Positions 1 to 8,308 of a stretch of DNA of 64,000 nucleotides are shown here, piece by piece. The number at the start of each line of letters is the position of its first letter. Position 1 is the first letter of the stretch. Origin of the DNA: Methanoflorens sp963701995 (GTDB lineage: Archaea; Halobacteriota; Bog-38; Methanoflorentales; Methanoflorentaceae); assembly GCA_963701995.1 (NCBI GenBank), contig OY969693.1:186001-250000 (forward strand). The letters are read 5' to 3'. A program made the translations under genes and the position numbers. A model generated the notes under the pieces. The model made no database searches, was not told the DNA's origin, and worked only from the letters and a program-made list of their open reading frames with translations.

Positions 1-1455
1 CGGACAAAGTGAGCGTGCCGTTCGCGTATCCGGTGACGCTGAGGGTCGAGCTCCCGACGTCTGTTGCCCAAGCACCAAAATACTTAAGGACAGTGGTGTA
101 TACGCTCAGCGTACTCTGGTAGGTGCCCGTCAAAGTCTGCGCGTCGCTGAAGTTCGCTTGCTTCGGCGAGGGTGGCGTGTAAGGGTAGTAGTGATCAAGA
201 AACTTCTGCGTGAGGTCCTGCAAGGCCAGATCCCCCCAGTACCGCCTTCCCCAGCACTATTGTAAGAGACGAACAAACCGACGTTACGCTCAGGCAACAG
301 GAAGATCTCGCTGCGAAAATATGCGGTGTAACCTGTGTGGCTGATGCTACTCTCGTTGTTCTGGTTGCCCATAAAAAACCCGAGTGCGAATTTGGTGTAG
401 GGATCAGGGGTGAAGTGGGCGCTGTGCATGTCAAGGGCGGTCGAGGTGTTGAGGATACGCGTGCCGTTGTACTCGCCGTTTTGGAGTTGAGCGATCATAA
501 ACTTCGCCACGTCGCTGGCGGTGCTGTGGATGGCGCCAATAGGAGCCATTCCGATAGTCCAGTCTTGCGTTTGCTGAAATGTGCCGTCTTTATAGGCGTA
601 CGTCTTTGAGACGTTCTCGACCAACGGTGACGGCACCGGCTGCTCGATCGTCGTGTTGTTCATGCCAAGCGGGGTGAAGATCTTCTCTGCGACGTACTGG
701 TTGAAGGGTATGCCCGAGACCTCCTGGATGATGTAGCCGGCGAGGGCAGCCCCCCAATCGGAATACGACCAGACCTGCCCCGGTGGCCAGATGCGCGCGG
801 GCATGGTCTGAGCAAGGGTCGCGCCGAGGGGCTGGATGTCCTTAGGATCAGAAACCGCTACCCCCTCAGGTTGCGCTTCAAACCCCGCTGTATGGGTCAT
901 CAGATTCTCCATGGTGATCGGCTGCGGGAACGTCGCAGGGATCTTGAAGTCGGTGAGGTAGGTGTTGACGTCGGCATGGGGGTCGATCTTGCCCTCCTCG
1001 ACGAGCTGCATGACGGCCGTCCAGGTGAAGAGCTTGGTCACTGAGCCGATCTCAAAGAGCGTCGCGTTCGCGTCGACGGGCGTCTTGTTAGCTACGTCAG
1101 CGTACCCGTACCCGTTGGCGTAGAGGAGCTTGCCATCCTTGACCACAGCGATCGTTGCGCCGGGGATGTGATAGGTTGAAAGCTCATCAGAAATGGTGGT
1201 ATTGAGGAAGGAAGCGAGTTCAGTGACGTTTTGGGGGCCACGAGTCGTGTTATTCGCTGAAAGCAGAGTAGGAGGGGGGGCTTGCCCAGCGACATACAGA
1301 CACGGAGCGAGTCCTGCTGCGAGAAGCATTACGATGAGCGCAAGTATGGTTACAAGTGATCGAGGAGGCGAGTGTCTCGTTTTTTTCACCTTCGTCTTTT
1401 GCCTCAGGATTCTTCCCGGATGCCGCCAAAAATGGAGAACTGGGGGAACGATCAA
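1..1455 (-). pseudogene. Serine hydrolase (beta-lactamase / class C PBP family), frameshifted and cut by the window edge
   Basis: The product is an exported serine hydrolase of the beta-lactamase/D-alanyl-carboxypeptidase-like family. Near the N-terminus there is a basic stretch and one hydrophobic signal/anchor segment (about residues 34-56). The family motifs follow in order: SVTK (SxxK nucleophile), a YSD at the YxN position, and HTG. Around bases 236-262 the frame shifts by one base. The original frame runs to a stop at 130 with a low-complexity Arg/Thr tail. The next frame continues with a sensible family sequence (WGDLALQDLTQKFLDHYYP...) and stays open to base 1. The gene therefore continues past the left edge. 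The physiological substrate is unknown; archaeal members are not presumed to act on antibiotics. A sequencing indel in the G-rich stretch cannot be excluded. Confidence 0.8.
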
Positions 1456-1488
1456 CCACGCGCCTTTTTACAAGGGTCAGGGTTGTTG

Positions 1489-1611
1489 ATGTTCAATTTT
1501 ACAGTTTTGCTGCAGTTTAGTGAAGGAACTGATACCATAGCTATAAGAAACGCAGCAATTATCTTGATGGACTCAAAGATTCGAGCGCCTGCAAGATTTG
1601 ACCAGCTATTA
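1489..1611 (+). repeat. Inverted repeat 1, left arm (GT4 3' end)
   Basis: This stretch matches the reverse complement of 5942-6064 almost base for base over about 120 bp. It contains the last 17 codons of the GT4 gene at 1559-2686 plus 70 bp of downstream sequence. The right arm keeps the same peptide end (AGQILQALESLSPSR, then stop) with no gene in front of it. Confidence 0.9.
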
Positions 1612-2686
1612 CGTCCCAATTTAATTCTTTTACTGCCATCTCTTTGGAGTTTTCGCCCAAACGTTTCAGTTCCTCCTTAGATTCATTTTTTAAAGATTTT
1701 ATGCCTCTTGTTAGGTTTCCTATGCTACTATCTTTGACGATCACCCCACAATTGTATTTGTCAACCAGCCTTGCAGCGTCACCTACTTTTGTTGTTAAAA
1801 TTGGCTTGCCAGCGGCAGCATATTCCGCGAATTTTGTTGGTGCAGCAAACTCAGTCGCTTTGTTATATGGCCTTGGTAGCACTAAGACGTCGCACAATGT
1901 GTAATAATATGGAACTTCGGAAGGTGGGATTCGAGGCACAAAGCTTATGTTTCGTTCTTCTCTCCTCTCATCCCCGCCAACAATAAGAAATTTGATGTCA
2001 ATATCGTCAAATGTCCTAGCCGCTTCAATGAGGTTCTCGACGCCCTGCCATTTCTGAAACTCGCCAACATATCCAAAAACGAATTTACCATTTAGCTCAA
2101 ATCGTCTACGCAAGAAGTCTATCTTTTCTTTGTCGACTAGATCGTATGATCGTCCCTCTACGCCATTTGGAACATAAACAAGTTTTTCAGAAGAGATGCC
2201 GTTGTGCGCACTCAGATAATCAATCATCGCACGAGAGACACAAAACACCTTATCCGAGTATTTGAGGGCTAATAGTTGAGTAAATCTGTCTTGCAAGACT
2301 TGCGACGAAAAAGATGGGTGGTACAGCAAGGATTCATCAACCCCGCTACCGTGCATATCAAAAATTAGGGGGGTGCCTGTTATTTTCCCTGATAGGCAGC
2401 AAAAGGCCGTCGCGCTGCTGACATTCGCCAAAACAACATCATAATCGTCTTTTAGCAAACGTCGTAAATGCTTAATGTGCACCGTCAGTGGCGACGAATC
2501 TACGTAGTCTATATCAAGGTCATCATAGTCAAGAATCGCATTGATTGGATTTTTTTTCGCCGCAATGCGGCGGTAGCATACGAAATGGACTGTATGATCC
2601 CTTTCCAAAATTTCGTTTATTTTTAAGATTCGTACCCACGCAGCGTCCTGTTTTGGGGACGACAAGACAACGCTTAGTATTTTCAT
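1559..2686 (-). CDS. Glycosyltransferase family 4 (GT4)
   Basis: This 375-residue protein is a cytoplasmic GT-B glycosyltransferase that should move a sugar from a nucleotide-sugar donor onto a growing surface glycan. The N-terminal domain begins MKILSVVLSSP. The C-terminal donor domain has FVFGYVGEFQKWQG and the family signature around EFAAPTKFAEYAAAGKPIL, where the retaining GT4 glutamates lie. Length is normal for the family. It lies on the same strand as the acyltransferase and the two other GT4 genes, which suggests a glycan assembly locus. Its 3' end is duplicated in inverted orientation near 5942-6064. Its A+T-rich composition differs from the 35-60 kb part of the window. The sugar specificity cannot be read from sequence. 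Confidence 0.88.
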   Translation of the reverse strand: MKILSVVLSSPKQDAAWVRILKINEILERDHTVHFVCYRRIAAKKNPINAILDYDDLDIDYVDSSPLTVHIKHLRRLLKDDYDVVLANVSSATAFCCLSGKITGTPLIFDMHGSGVDESLLYHPSFSSQVLQDRFTQLLALKYSDKVFCVSRAMIDYLSAHNGISSEKLVYVPNGVEGRSYDLVDKEKIDFLRRRFELNGKFVFGYVGEFQKWQGVENLIEAARTFDDIDIKFLIVGGDERREERNISFVPRIPPSEVPYYYTLCDVLVLPRPYNKATEFAAPTKFAEYAAAGKPILTTKVGDAARLVDKYNCGVIVKDSSIGNLTRGIKSLKNESKEELKRLGENSKEMAVKELNWDVIAGQILQALESLSPSR

Positions 2687-2713
2687 TCCTATAAGAAGGT
2701 GTGTCGTTTATTT

Positions 2714-2959
2714 CTATATTTTGCCCGTTCCTATATGATGATTAGCGCAGCTCTCCTCCGAGGCCGATCTCGTCTTCAGAACTGAGTACTTCGCTTGTAA
2801 TGCGTTCGAATACCGTCTGGAGGTCATCGAATTCTCCATAGTGATCGGCTGCGGAAACGTCGCAGGAATCTTGAAGTCCTTCAGGTAGGTGTTGATGTCG
2901 GCAGGGAGGTCGATCTGCTCTTTCTGGCGCTCCCCGTCGGTCAGGGTGCTCTTGCTCAC
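2714..2959 (-). pseudogene. Fragment of a serine hydrolase gene
   Basis: The fragment encodes DINTYLKDFKIPATFPQPIT followed by MEN, nearly identical to an internal stretch of the serine hydrolase at 1-1455 (DVNTYLTDFKIPATFPQPIT and MEN). No SxxK motif precedes it and unrelated sequence follows. It is a scrap of a second copy, left between the GT4 gene and the inverted repeat at 3099, and is unlikely to be functional. Confidence 0.75.
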
Positions 2960-3098
2960 GTTGAGTCAGCCGCTATCTCGGCTAGCGGGAGTCCCTGCCC
3001 GCTTAACTCAAAAAAAAACGCACTTCTGTCTTGTTGTCTTTCGTGCTGTGTATACGGGGGAAACAACCATATAGATCGGCAAGCCTCAGTTATGGGCT

Positions 3099-3412
3099 GC
3101 GATTGACTGAAGGTGCCAGCACGCGCTCGAATGCTTCATCATCGTACACGCACTCTCCACGCTTATGAATAGGCCCGCATCGGCGCTGTGGGGCTCTGCG
3201 CTTCGCAGGGTGCCTTTCTTTTGTGCAACCTGTTTGTGCATAATAGCCTATGCGCTATTGCTGATCTGACGTTTAGCGATTGACTAAATGCTTCTGTATT
3301 TTGGGAGAGTTCGTTAGCTCATTTGTAATGAACTGCAAGAGATAACCCGCAACTACAACAAATGGTATGAGTGCAATAAGAATCGCCGTGGTAGCCGTTC
3401 CCCCTATGTCGA
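3099..3412 (+). repeat. Inverted repeat 2, left arm (acyltransferase 3' end and tail)
   Basis: This block matches the reverse complement of 6110-6427 at roughly 80% identity by eye. It covers the 3' end of the acyltransferase gene at 3273-4406 and about 170 bp beyond its stop, including a shared GC-rich palindromic stretch near 3185-3210. The two inverted repeats occur in opposite relative order on the two sides, so this is not one simple inverted block. Confidence 0.85.
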
Positions 3413-4406
3413 ATCTGAACTGTAGCGCATGGCTTACACGGAGGAAGAAGGGCATATTGATAAAATAGATTCCATAAGTTGAAAAAGCGACAAAGATGAA
3501 AAAGACGTAAAATCTAGCACGAGTAGTCATCACATAGAAAGTAGCCCAATACAGCGTGATCAAAACGATCAATATGCCTAGCAGGTAGCTCAAAACTGCC
3601 GCCAATACAACTGTATTGGAGTAGCGTTCTGCAAAAATCATCCAAATGGATGAGAGAGCGCCAAATACGGGTATGGTAAACACAAGGAACCAATTTGAAT
3701 TTATCTGACGTATCTTGTTGTGGACGTCCGCTTTTCCCGCAACTATTCCTGCGACAAACAGACCATAGTACTGCAGGAACATGAAATCAGAAAGGCCCCA
3801 TAGAAGTCGTATTGCGGCAAAGAAGAGGAAGGGGATCAGAGATATGATAAGCAGCCTCTTCAAATCATTGGAAACGGCGAGCAAAGGAAAGAGCAAGTAA
3901 AAAATGAGAAGTACGCTCAAGAAATGGTAGATAGCTGTGGAGATAAATATCGGGTAAAGCAAAGCTTGCCATCCAACGACATAGATCGCAGAATCGACAA
4001 GTGAAGGTCTGTAGAAGATCAAGATCACTGCTACAAAGACCCAGTACAGAGGATATATCCGCACGATCCTTTTCTTGAAAAAGGAAAGTACGTCACTTCG
4101 ATCGCGAATTTTGTTACTTAAGGAAAGAGAAAGCCCAGACACAAAAAAGAAAATACACACTCCCGTAAACCCCACAAGTTCCAGCGGGTAATTAGTCACT
4201 ACCGTCGTGGGAACGTCAGCGGAGGCGCTTATCGGTGCGTGATATAGAACGAGCAGCAGAATTGCGGCAGTCCTCAAAATGTCAATTTCCAGAATTCTTT
4301 TTCTTGAAAATGTTTTGAGAGGCTTGAGTAAAGAAGGTACCCTAGCTTCGAAGAAATTGCCGATTTGTTCTGCGAAGGCGACTTTTAACGTAGTTTTTGA
4401 CCTCAC
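3273..4406 (-). CDS. Acyltransferase family 3 membrane protein
   Basis: This is a 377-residue polytopic membrane protein of the acyltransferase-3 family, which O-acetylates or O-acylates surface sugars. After a hydrophilic N-terminus of about 40 residues comes the family signature EIDILRTAAILLLVLYHA, with the conserved Arg and the His at the end of TM1. About ten hydrophobic segments follow. The first Met gives an N-terminal extension of about 35 residues before the family begins, so a later start is possible. It sits between GT4 genes on the same strand, consistent with decoration of the same glycan. A decayed copy of its 3' end lies on the opposite strand at 6110-6230. Confidence 0.85.
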   Translation of the reverse strand: MRSKTTLKVAFAEQIGNFFEARVPSLLKPLKTFSRKRILEIDILRTAAILLLVLYHAPISASADVPTTVVTNYPLELVGFTGVCIFFFVSGLSLSLSNKIRDRSDVLSFFKKRIVRIYPLYWVFVAVILIFYRPSLVDSAIYVVGWQALLYPIFISTAIYHFLSVLLIFYLLFPLLAVSNDLKRLLIISLIPFLFFAAIRLLWGLSDFMFLQYYGLFVAGIVAGKADVHNKIRQINSNWFLVFTIPVFGALSSIWMIFAERYSNTVVLAAVLSYLLGILIVLITLYWATFYVMTTRARFYVFFIFVAFSTYGIYFINMPFFLRVSHALQFRFDIGGTATTAILIALIPFVVVAGYLLQFITNELTNSPKIQKHLVNR

Positions 4407-4498
4407 GACAACAATGATTCTTAAGCTTCGTGGTTGGCCCTTTTATAGGTTGTCGCTTCACTCGGGGGCAAAAAAGAATCCTAGAACTATTTTATATT

Positions 4499-5668
4499 TC
4501 ACGTATCGATCACGGATTGATATATCCGAATGGTTTTTTCTGCGATGGCATCCCAGGACAAATACTGAAGCGCTCTTTGTCGGGCCATTTTTCCAAGGTC
4601 CTCCCGCAATCTCCTGTTCTCGAGGAGAGAGCGGATAGCGACAGCAAGAGCGGAGGGGTCATTCGGAGGGACATACATACCCGCATCACCTAAATATTCT
4701 GAAGTCCCCCCTATGGGAGTTGCGATCATCGGCGTGCCATTCATCATGGCTCGTGTAATAATAGCGCTCCCCCAAACTGGTTCGGTGTAGATGGCGAACG
4801 TGAAGATGCTCTCCTGCATTTTTTCATCAAATTCTAACTCACTCACCCTACCATACCACTGGATCTGATCCTCCACGTTATTCCGTCTTACCTCATTTTT
4901 TGCTATTTTTTCTTCCTCCTCCCCATAGATACCGTACACTTCTAGGTTGATCTTGATCCCTTCGTCACGTAAGATTCGAAGTGCTTTAAGAAGGGTAAAG
5001 AAGCCTTTATTCTTCATGGGGGTCCCAAAAAAAGTAACTCTGGTCCTTACCAGTCCTCTGAGAGTGACCGCGTGACCACCATGGAATACCACATGAAGTT
5101 TGTCTTCTGGAATTCCAACCCGTATCATGCGATTCTTTTGTTGCTCGGAATGAACGATGACGGCATCAGCATAGTGATACACTCGATGAAGCAACCGTAG
5201 GGGGGGGCCCCTTCGAAGCAACCGTAGGGGGGGGCTTTCCAGATTATGGATGGTCACCACCTTATACGGGACTTTCCTTTGCGTGAGAAGAGTAAGAAGG
5301 GGCAACTCCCCAAAAGACCAATTTGAGGATTGTTGGTAATGGAGAATATCGGAGTCTTCGCATTGATTTGCGTAACGCACTCCCAGAGGAATCCTGCTTG
5401 CGTAATGAAAGAGGCCTTGAATCCTGGATGGGTTAGGGTCATCTAAATAAGAATCAAACGGTGTGGTAACGAGACGGCATTTGCCATGAAAAATGGAAGA
5501 AGAGCCGCGATATAGCTGTTTACACAAACAATGACTCGTTACAACCTGGACTGAAACGTCTCTTCTCATCAATGCATTAATAAGATTCTCCGAGTGATTG
5601 GCCATAGAAATGTTGTGATACCAACAGGTTATCATGCAAACAGAGAGATTCTTAATTATAATCACCAC
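4499..5668 (-). CDS. Glycosyltransferase family 4, copy 1
   Basis: This 389-residue GT-B glycosyltransferase has an N-terminal acceptor domain (CMITCWYHNISMANHSENLI) and a C-terminal donor domain with VTFFGTPMKNKGFFTLLKAL and the ExxGGTSEYLG region typical of GT4. It is a close paralogue of 6505-7656. The main difference is an in-frame 27-bp tandem duplication at 5188-5241, which repeats PPLRLLxR and adds nine residues before VYHYADAVIVHSEQ. That lies in the linker region, so the enzyme may still fold. It should act on the same surface glycan as its neighbours; donor and acceptor are unknown. Confidence 0.88.
   Translation of the reverse strand: MVIIIKNLSVCMITCWYHNISMANHSENLINALMRRDVSVQVVTSHCLCKQLYRGSSSIFHGKCRLVTTPFDSYLDDPNPSRIQGLFHYASRIPLGVRYANQCEDSDILHYQQSSNWSFGELPLLTLLTQRKVPYKVVTIHNLESPPLRLLRRGPPLRLLHRVYHYADAVIVHSEQQKNRMIRVGIPEDKLHVVFHGGHAVTLRGLVRTRVTFFGTPMKNKGFFTLLKALRILRDEGIKINLEVYGIYGEEEEKIAKNEVRRNNVEDQIQWYGRVSELEFDEKMQESIFTFAIYTEPVWGSAIITRAMMNGTPMIATPIGGTSEYLGDAGMYVPPNDPSALAVAIRSLLENRRLREDLGKMARQRALQYLSWDAIAEKTIRIYQSVIDT
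5188..5241 (+). repeat. 27-bp tandem duplication inside the GT4 copy 1
   Basis: Two head-to-tail copies of a 27-bp unit beginning gaagcaaccgtag and containing a long G run lie at 5188-5214 and 5215-5241. The paralogue at 6505-7656 has one diverged unit at this place. Slippage or unequal exchange is the simplest cause. Confidence 0.8.
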
Positions 5669-5941
5669 TTAAATCGGCATTTTTTGCATGTATTGAACCA
5701 TAATATAGGTTTTAGTTTCTAATGACACGAAAATAAGAATACAAGGAATTCATTTATCGTGTTTCACAATTCAAATTGAACCCTTCTGTAAAGATCACGG
5801 CGAGAGGGGGGATTGATGGTAGTGAAGGGAAATACTCATTTATGGTACTACTAATATCCTCAACTATTCTATAATTGGGGTAAATCACTTACCTCTCGTC
5901 ACTGAAGACGGGCGATTTTAAATTCTATTCCTAGACGTTCA
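5669..5941. other. A+T-rich intergenic stretch upstream of GT4 copy 1
   Basis: No supported gene. The sequence is A+T-rich and should hold the promoter of the GT4 gene reading left. Nothing recognisable lies between it and the inverted-repeat arm at 5942. Confidence 0.5.
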
Positions 5942-6064
5942 TAATAGCTGGTCAAATCTTGCAGGCGCTCGAATCTTTGAGTCCATCAAGATAGTTGCTG
6001 CGTTTCTTATAGCTATGGTATCAGTTCCTTCCCTAAACTGCAACAAAGCTGTCAAATTGAACAT
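5942..6064 (-). repeat. Inverted repeat 1, right arm (orphan GT4 3' end)
   Basis: This is the reverse-complement partner of 1489-1611. On the + strand it still encodes the C-terminal peptide AGQILQALESLSPSR and a stop (5946-5993), with no GT4 body upstream. It is a recombination remnant. Confidence 0.9.
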
Positions 6065-6109
6065 TGTCGCTCAAAACTCCTTTCTGAAATTTGGTAAGCC
6101 GAACGTCTA

Positions 6110-6427
6110 AACTTCAGATTCGAGATAGATGGAACGGCTATCGAAGTAATTCTTATTGCGCTCATACCATTTGTTTTAGTTGTAGGCTACCTCATCCAGT
6201 ACAAATGAGCTCACGAGTTATCCCCAAATTCAGAAGCATTGAGTCATCCCTAAACGTCAGATCAGCAATAGCTCCTGCTGTGGCGATGTACAGACCTATT
6301 GCACGGCAGACGGGCGCCCTGCGAAGCGCAGAGCCCCACAGCGCCGATGAAGTGCTATTCATAAGCAGTGGGGTGTGTGTACGATGATGAAGCAAGCGAG
6401 TGCGTGCTGGCACCTTCAATCAATCTC
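6110..6427 (-). repeat. Inverted repeat 2, right arm (orphan acyltransferase 3' end)
   Basis: This is the partner of 3099-3412. On the + strand, 6112-6207 reads RFEIDGTAIEVILIALIPFV followed by a short hydrophobic end, homologous to the last membrane segment of the acyltransferase at 3273-4406. It is a 3' remnant of a diverged second copy, placed directly behind the GT4 remnant. Confidence 0.85.
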
Positions 6428-6504
6428 AGCGCGTAACGGACGCTTGCCGAAAGCTTCTATTCTTCAAATTATTTCCAAAAAGAATCCTAGAAATATTTTA
6501 CATT

Positions 6505-7656
6505 TCACGTGTCAATCACGGACTGATATATCCGAATGGTTTGTTCTGCGATGTCATCCCAGGATAAATACTGGAGCGCTCGCAATCGGGCCATTTTTCC
6601 AAGATTCTCCCTGAGTCCCCTATTCTCGAAAAGAGAGCGGATAACAGAGGCAAGAGCGGGGGGGTCATTCGGAGGGACATACGTACCCGTATCACCTAAA
6701 TATTCTGAACTCCCGCCTAGAGGGGTTGCGATCACCGGCGTGCCATTCATCATGGCTCGTGTAATAATATTGCTTCCCCAAACTGGTTCGGTGTAGATGG
6801 CGAACGTGAAGATGCTCTCCTGCATTTTTTCATCAAATTCTAACTCACTCACCCTACCATACCACTGGATCTGATCCTCCACGTTATTCCGTCTTACCTC
6901 ATTTTTTGCTGTTTGTTCCACCTCCTCCCCGTAGATACCGTACACTTCTAGGTTGATCTTGATCCCGTCATCACGTAGGATTCGAAGCGCTTTGAGAAGC
7001 GTAAAGAAGCCTTTATATTCTTCGGGGCTCCCGAAAAAAGTAACTCTCGTCCTCACCAGTCCCCTGAGATTGACCGTGTGACCACCATGGAATACCACAT
7101 GAAGTTTGTCTTCTGGAATTCCAACCCGTATCATGCGCTCCTTCTGTTGCTCGGAATGAACGATGACAGCATCAGCATAGTGATACACTCGGCGAAGCAA
7201 TCGTAGGGGCCTATACTTGTAGATATCATACAGAGTATGGATGGTCACCACCTTATACGGGACTTTCCTTTGAGTGAGAAGAGTAAGAAGGGGCAACTCC
7301 CCAAAAGAGAAAACGTTGCTTTGCTGGTAATGGAGGATATCGGAGTCCCTGCACTGCTTTGCGTAGCGCAATCCCAGAAGAATCCTGCTTGCACGATAGA
7401 AGAGGCCTTGAATCCTGGGTCGCACAGGTTTATCTACGTAAGAATCAAACGGTGTGGTAACGAGATAGTATTTGCCGTCAAAAAGGGAAGAAGCGCCCCG
7501 ATAATTCGTTCTACACGCACAATGACTCGTTACAACCTTGACTGAGACGTCTCTTCTCATTAATGCATTAATAAGATTCTCCGAATAATTGGCCATAGAA
7601 ATGTTGTGATACCAGCAGGTTATCATGCAAACGGAGAGATTCTTAATCAGAGCCAT
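6505..7656 (-). CDS. Glycosyltransferase family 4, copy 2
   Basis: This 383-residue GT-B glycosyltransferase is the duplicate partner of 4499-5668. Both copies begin with NLSVCMITCWYHNISMAN and share the donor-domain stretch DQIQWYGRVSELEFDEKMQE exactly. It lacks the 27-bp insertion of copy 1. The start codon overlaps the end of the fragment at 7647-7922 by 10 bp. Two nearly identical transferases could add two similar sugars in a row or represent dosage. Which copy is active cannot be told from sequence. Confidence 0.88.
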   Translation of the reverse strand: MALIKNLSVCMITCWYHNISMANYSENLINALMRRDVSVKVVTSHCACRTNYRGASSLFDGKYYLVTTPFDSYVDKPVRPRIQGLFYRASRILLGLRYAKQCRDSDILHYQQSNVFSFGELPLLTLLTQRKVPYKVVTIHTLYDIYKYRPLRLLRRVYHYADAVIVHSEQQKERMIRVGIPEDKLHVVFHGGHTVNLRGLVRTRVTFFGSPEEYKGFFTLLKALRILRDDGIKINLEVYGIYGEEVEQTAKNEVRRNNVEDQIQWYGRVSELEFDEKMQESIFTFAIYTEPVWGSNIITRAMMNGTPVIATPLGGSSEYLGDTGTYVPPNDPPALASVIRSLFENRGLRENLGKMARLRALQYLSWDDIAEQTIRIYQSVIDT

Positions 7657-7922
7657 GCTCTCACAGATTCTTTATCATAACTTGCTATATTCGACTCAAT
7701 CACCACCATGTCCGGATCGAACGCGTTAATATTATTCTTGACTGCTGCTACACTCCATTCGTTTGCTGACCCGTCCACGAGATTGGCGTCGTAGCTGGCG
7801 TCTTCAATGACTCCGTTTGCGAGCGACAGCCAAATTGGGAACAAGTATGTGCCAGCGATGACCCGACCAGTGCCATCTCGCACCCATAAAACTAGCTCGA
7901 AACCTTGTTGTTGGCGGACCAC
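7647..7922 (-). pseudogene. N-terminal fragment of a B12-binding radical SAM protein
   Basis: The 91-residue reading frame resembles the cobalamin-binding N-terminus of B12-dependent radical SAM proteins: GTYLFPIWLSLANGVIEDAS, then DANLVDG and NAFDPDMVVIESN. The frame ends before any CxxxCxxC cluster, so the radical SAM half is missing. Its start lies inside the zinc-ribbon gene at 7892-8047. It is probably what remains after the GT4 duplication was inserted. Confidence 0.55.
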
Positions 7923-8047
7923 ACCTCATCCTTTGCCTTGTGCTCATTCTTTGCGATGCAAAATGGGCAGAGGCTGTAGCCGTTAAAAGGACTCATTTGT
8001 AGCGGCTTGCCGCAGCTGGTACAAATCAACATTTCTGCCTCGGTCAT
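7892..8047 (-). CDS. Small zinc-ribbon protein (51 residues)
   Basis: The frame starts at ATG 8047 behind GAGGT and encodes a 51-residue protein with CTSCGK and, 18 residues later, CPFC. This CxxC/CxxC layout fits one zinc ribbon binding a single zinc, and the tail is Lys-rich. Its ATG overlaps, as ATGA, the stop of the alternative frame of the acidic ORF upstream, which suggests translational coupling. Role unknown: such ribbons serve nucleic-acid or protein contacts. It is too short for most gene finders. Confidence 0.6.
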   Translation of the reverse strand: MTEAEMLICTSCGKPLQMSPFNGYSLCPFCIAKNEHKAKDEVWSANNKVSS

Positions 8048-8240
8048 GTGGATACCTCTTCTTGTTCCTCAGTATCGTCGAGCTTCAATCGATCTTCGCC
8101 TCATTTACGTACCGGGAAAAGTTGGGATTCTTAAGGTCGATAATATCAAGGAAATTCTCAAAATCTTCTTCTTGTTCAAGCCCAAAGAGCTCGGTCTCAA
8201 AGGTCGATGCTTGACAATTCATTTCTCGTACCCCTGCCAT
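8044..8240 (-). CDS. Small acidic protein upstream of the zinc ribbon, possibly frameshifted
   Basis: ATG 8240 is preceded by AGGTG. The first 51 codons encode an acidic protein (FETELFGLEQEEDFENFLDI) and end at a TGA at 8085-8087. A one-base shift at that point continues as LKLDDTEEQEEVST and stops at 8044 in an ATGA overlap with the zinc-ribbon start. The natural reading is a protein of about 65 residues with one indel near 8087, although the short form may be real. I do not recognise the family. Confidence 0.45.
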
Positions 8241-8308
8241 CTTGCGCACCTATGAAACCCGGAAAGGGTTTTTCCATTTGAAACAATAAGGGTGCAGAAG
8301 ATAGACTT

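Larger units (their letters stand above)
4470..5668 (-). repeat. Direct duplication, copy 1 (GT4 gene plus 3' flank)
   Basis: The block is repeated in the same orientation at 6477-7656. Long stretches in the 3' half (for example 4734-4900 against 6741-6907) are nearly identical, whereas the 5' halves have diverged more. This pattern suits gene conversion or a recent duplication. Confidence 0.88.
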
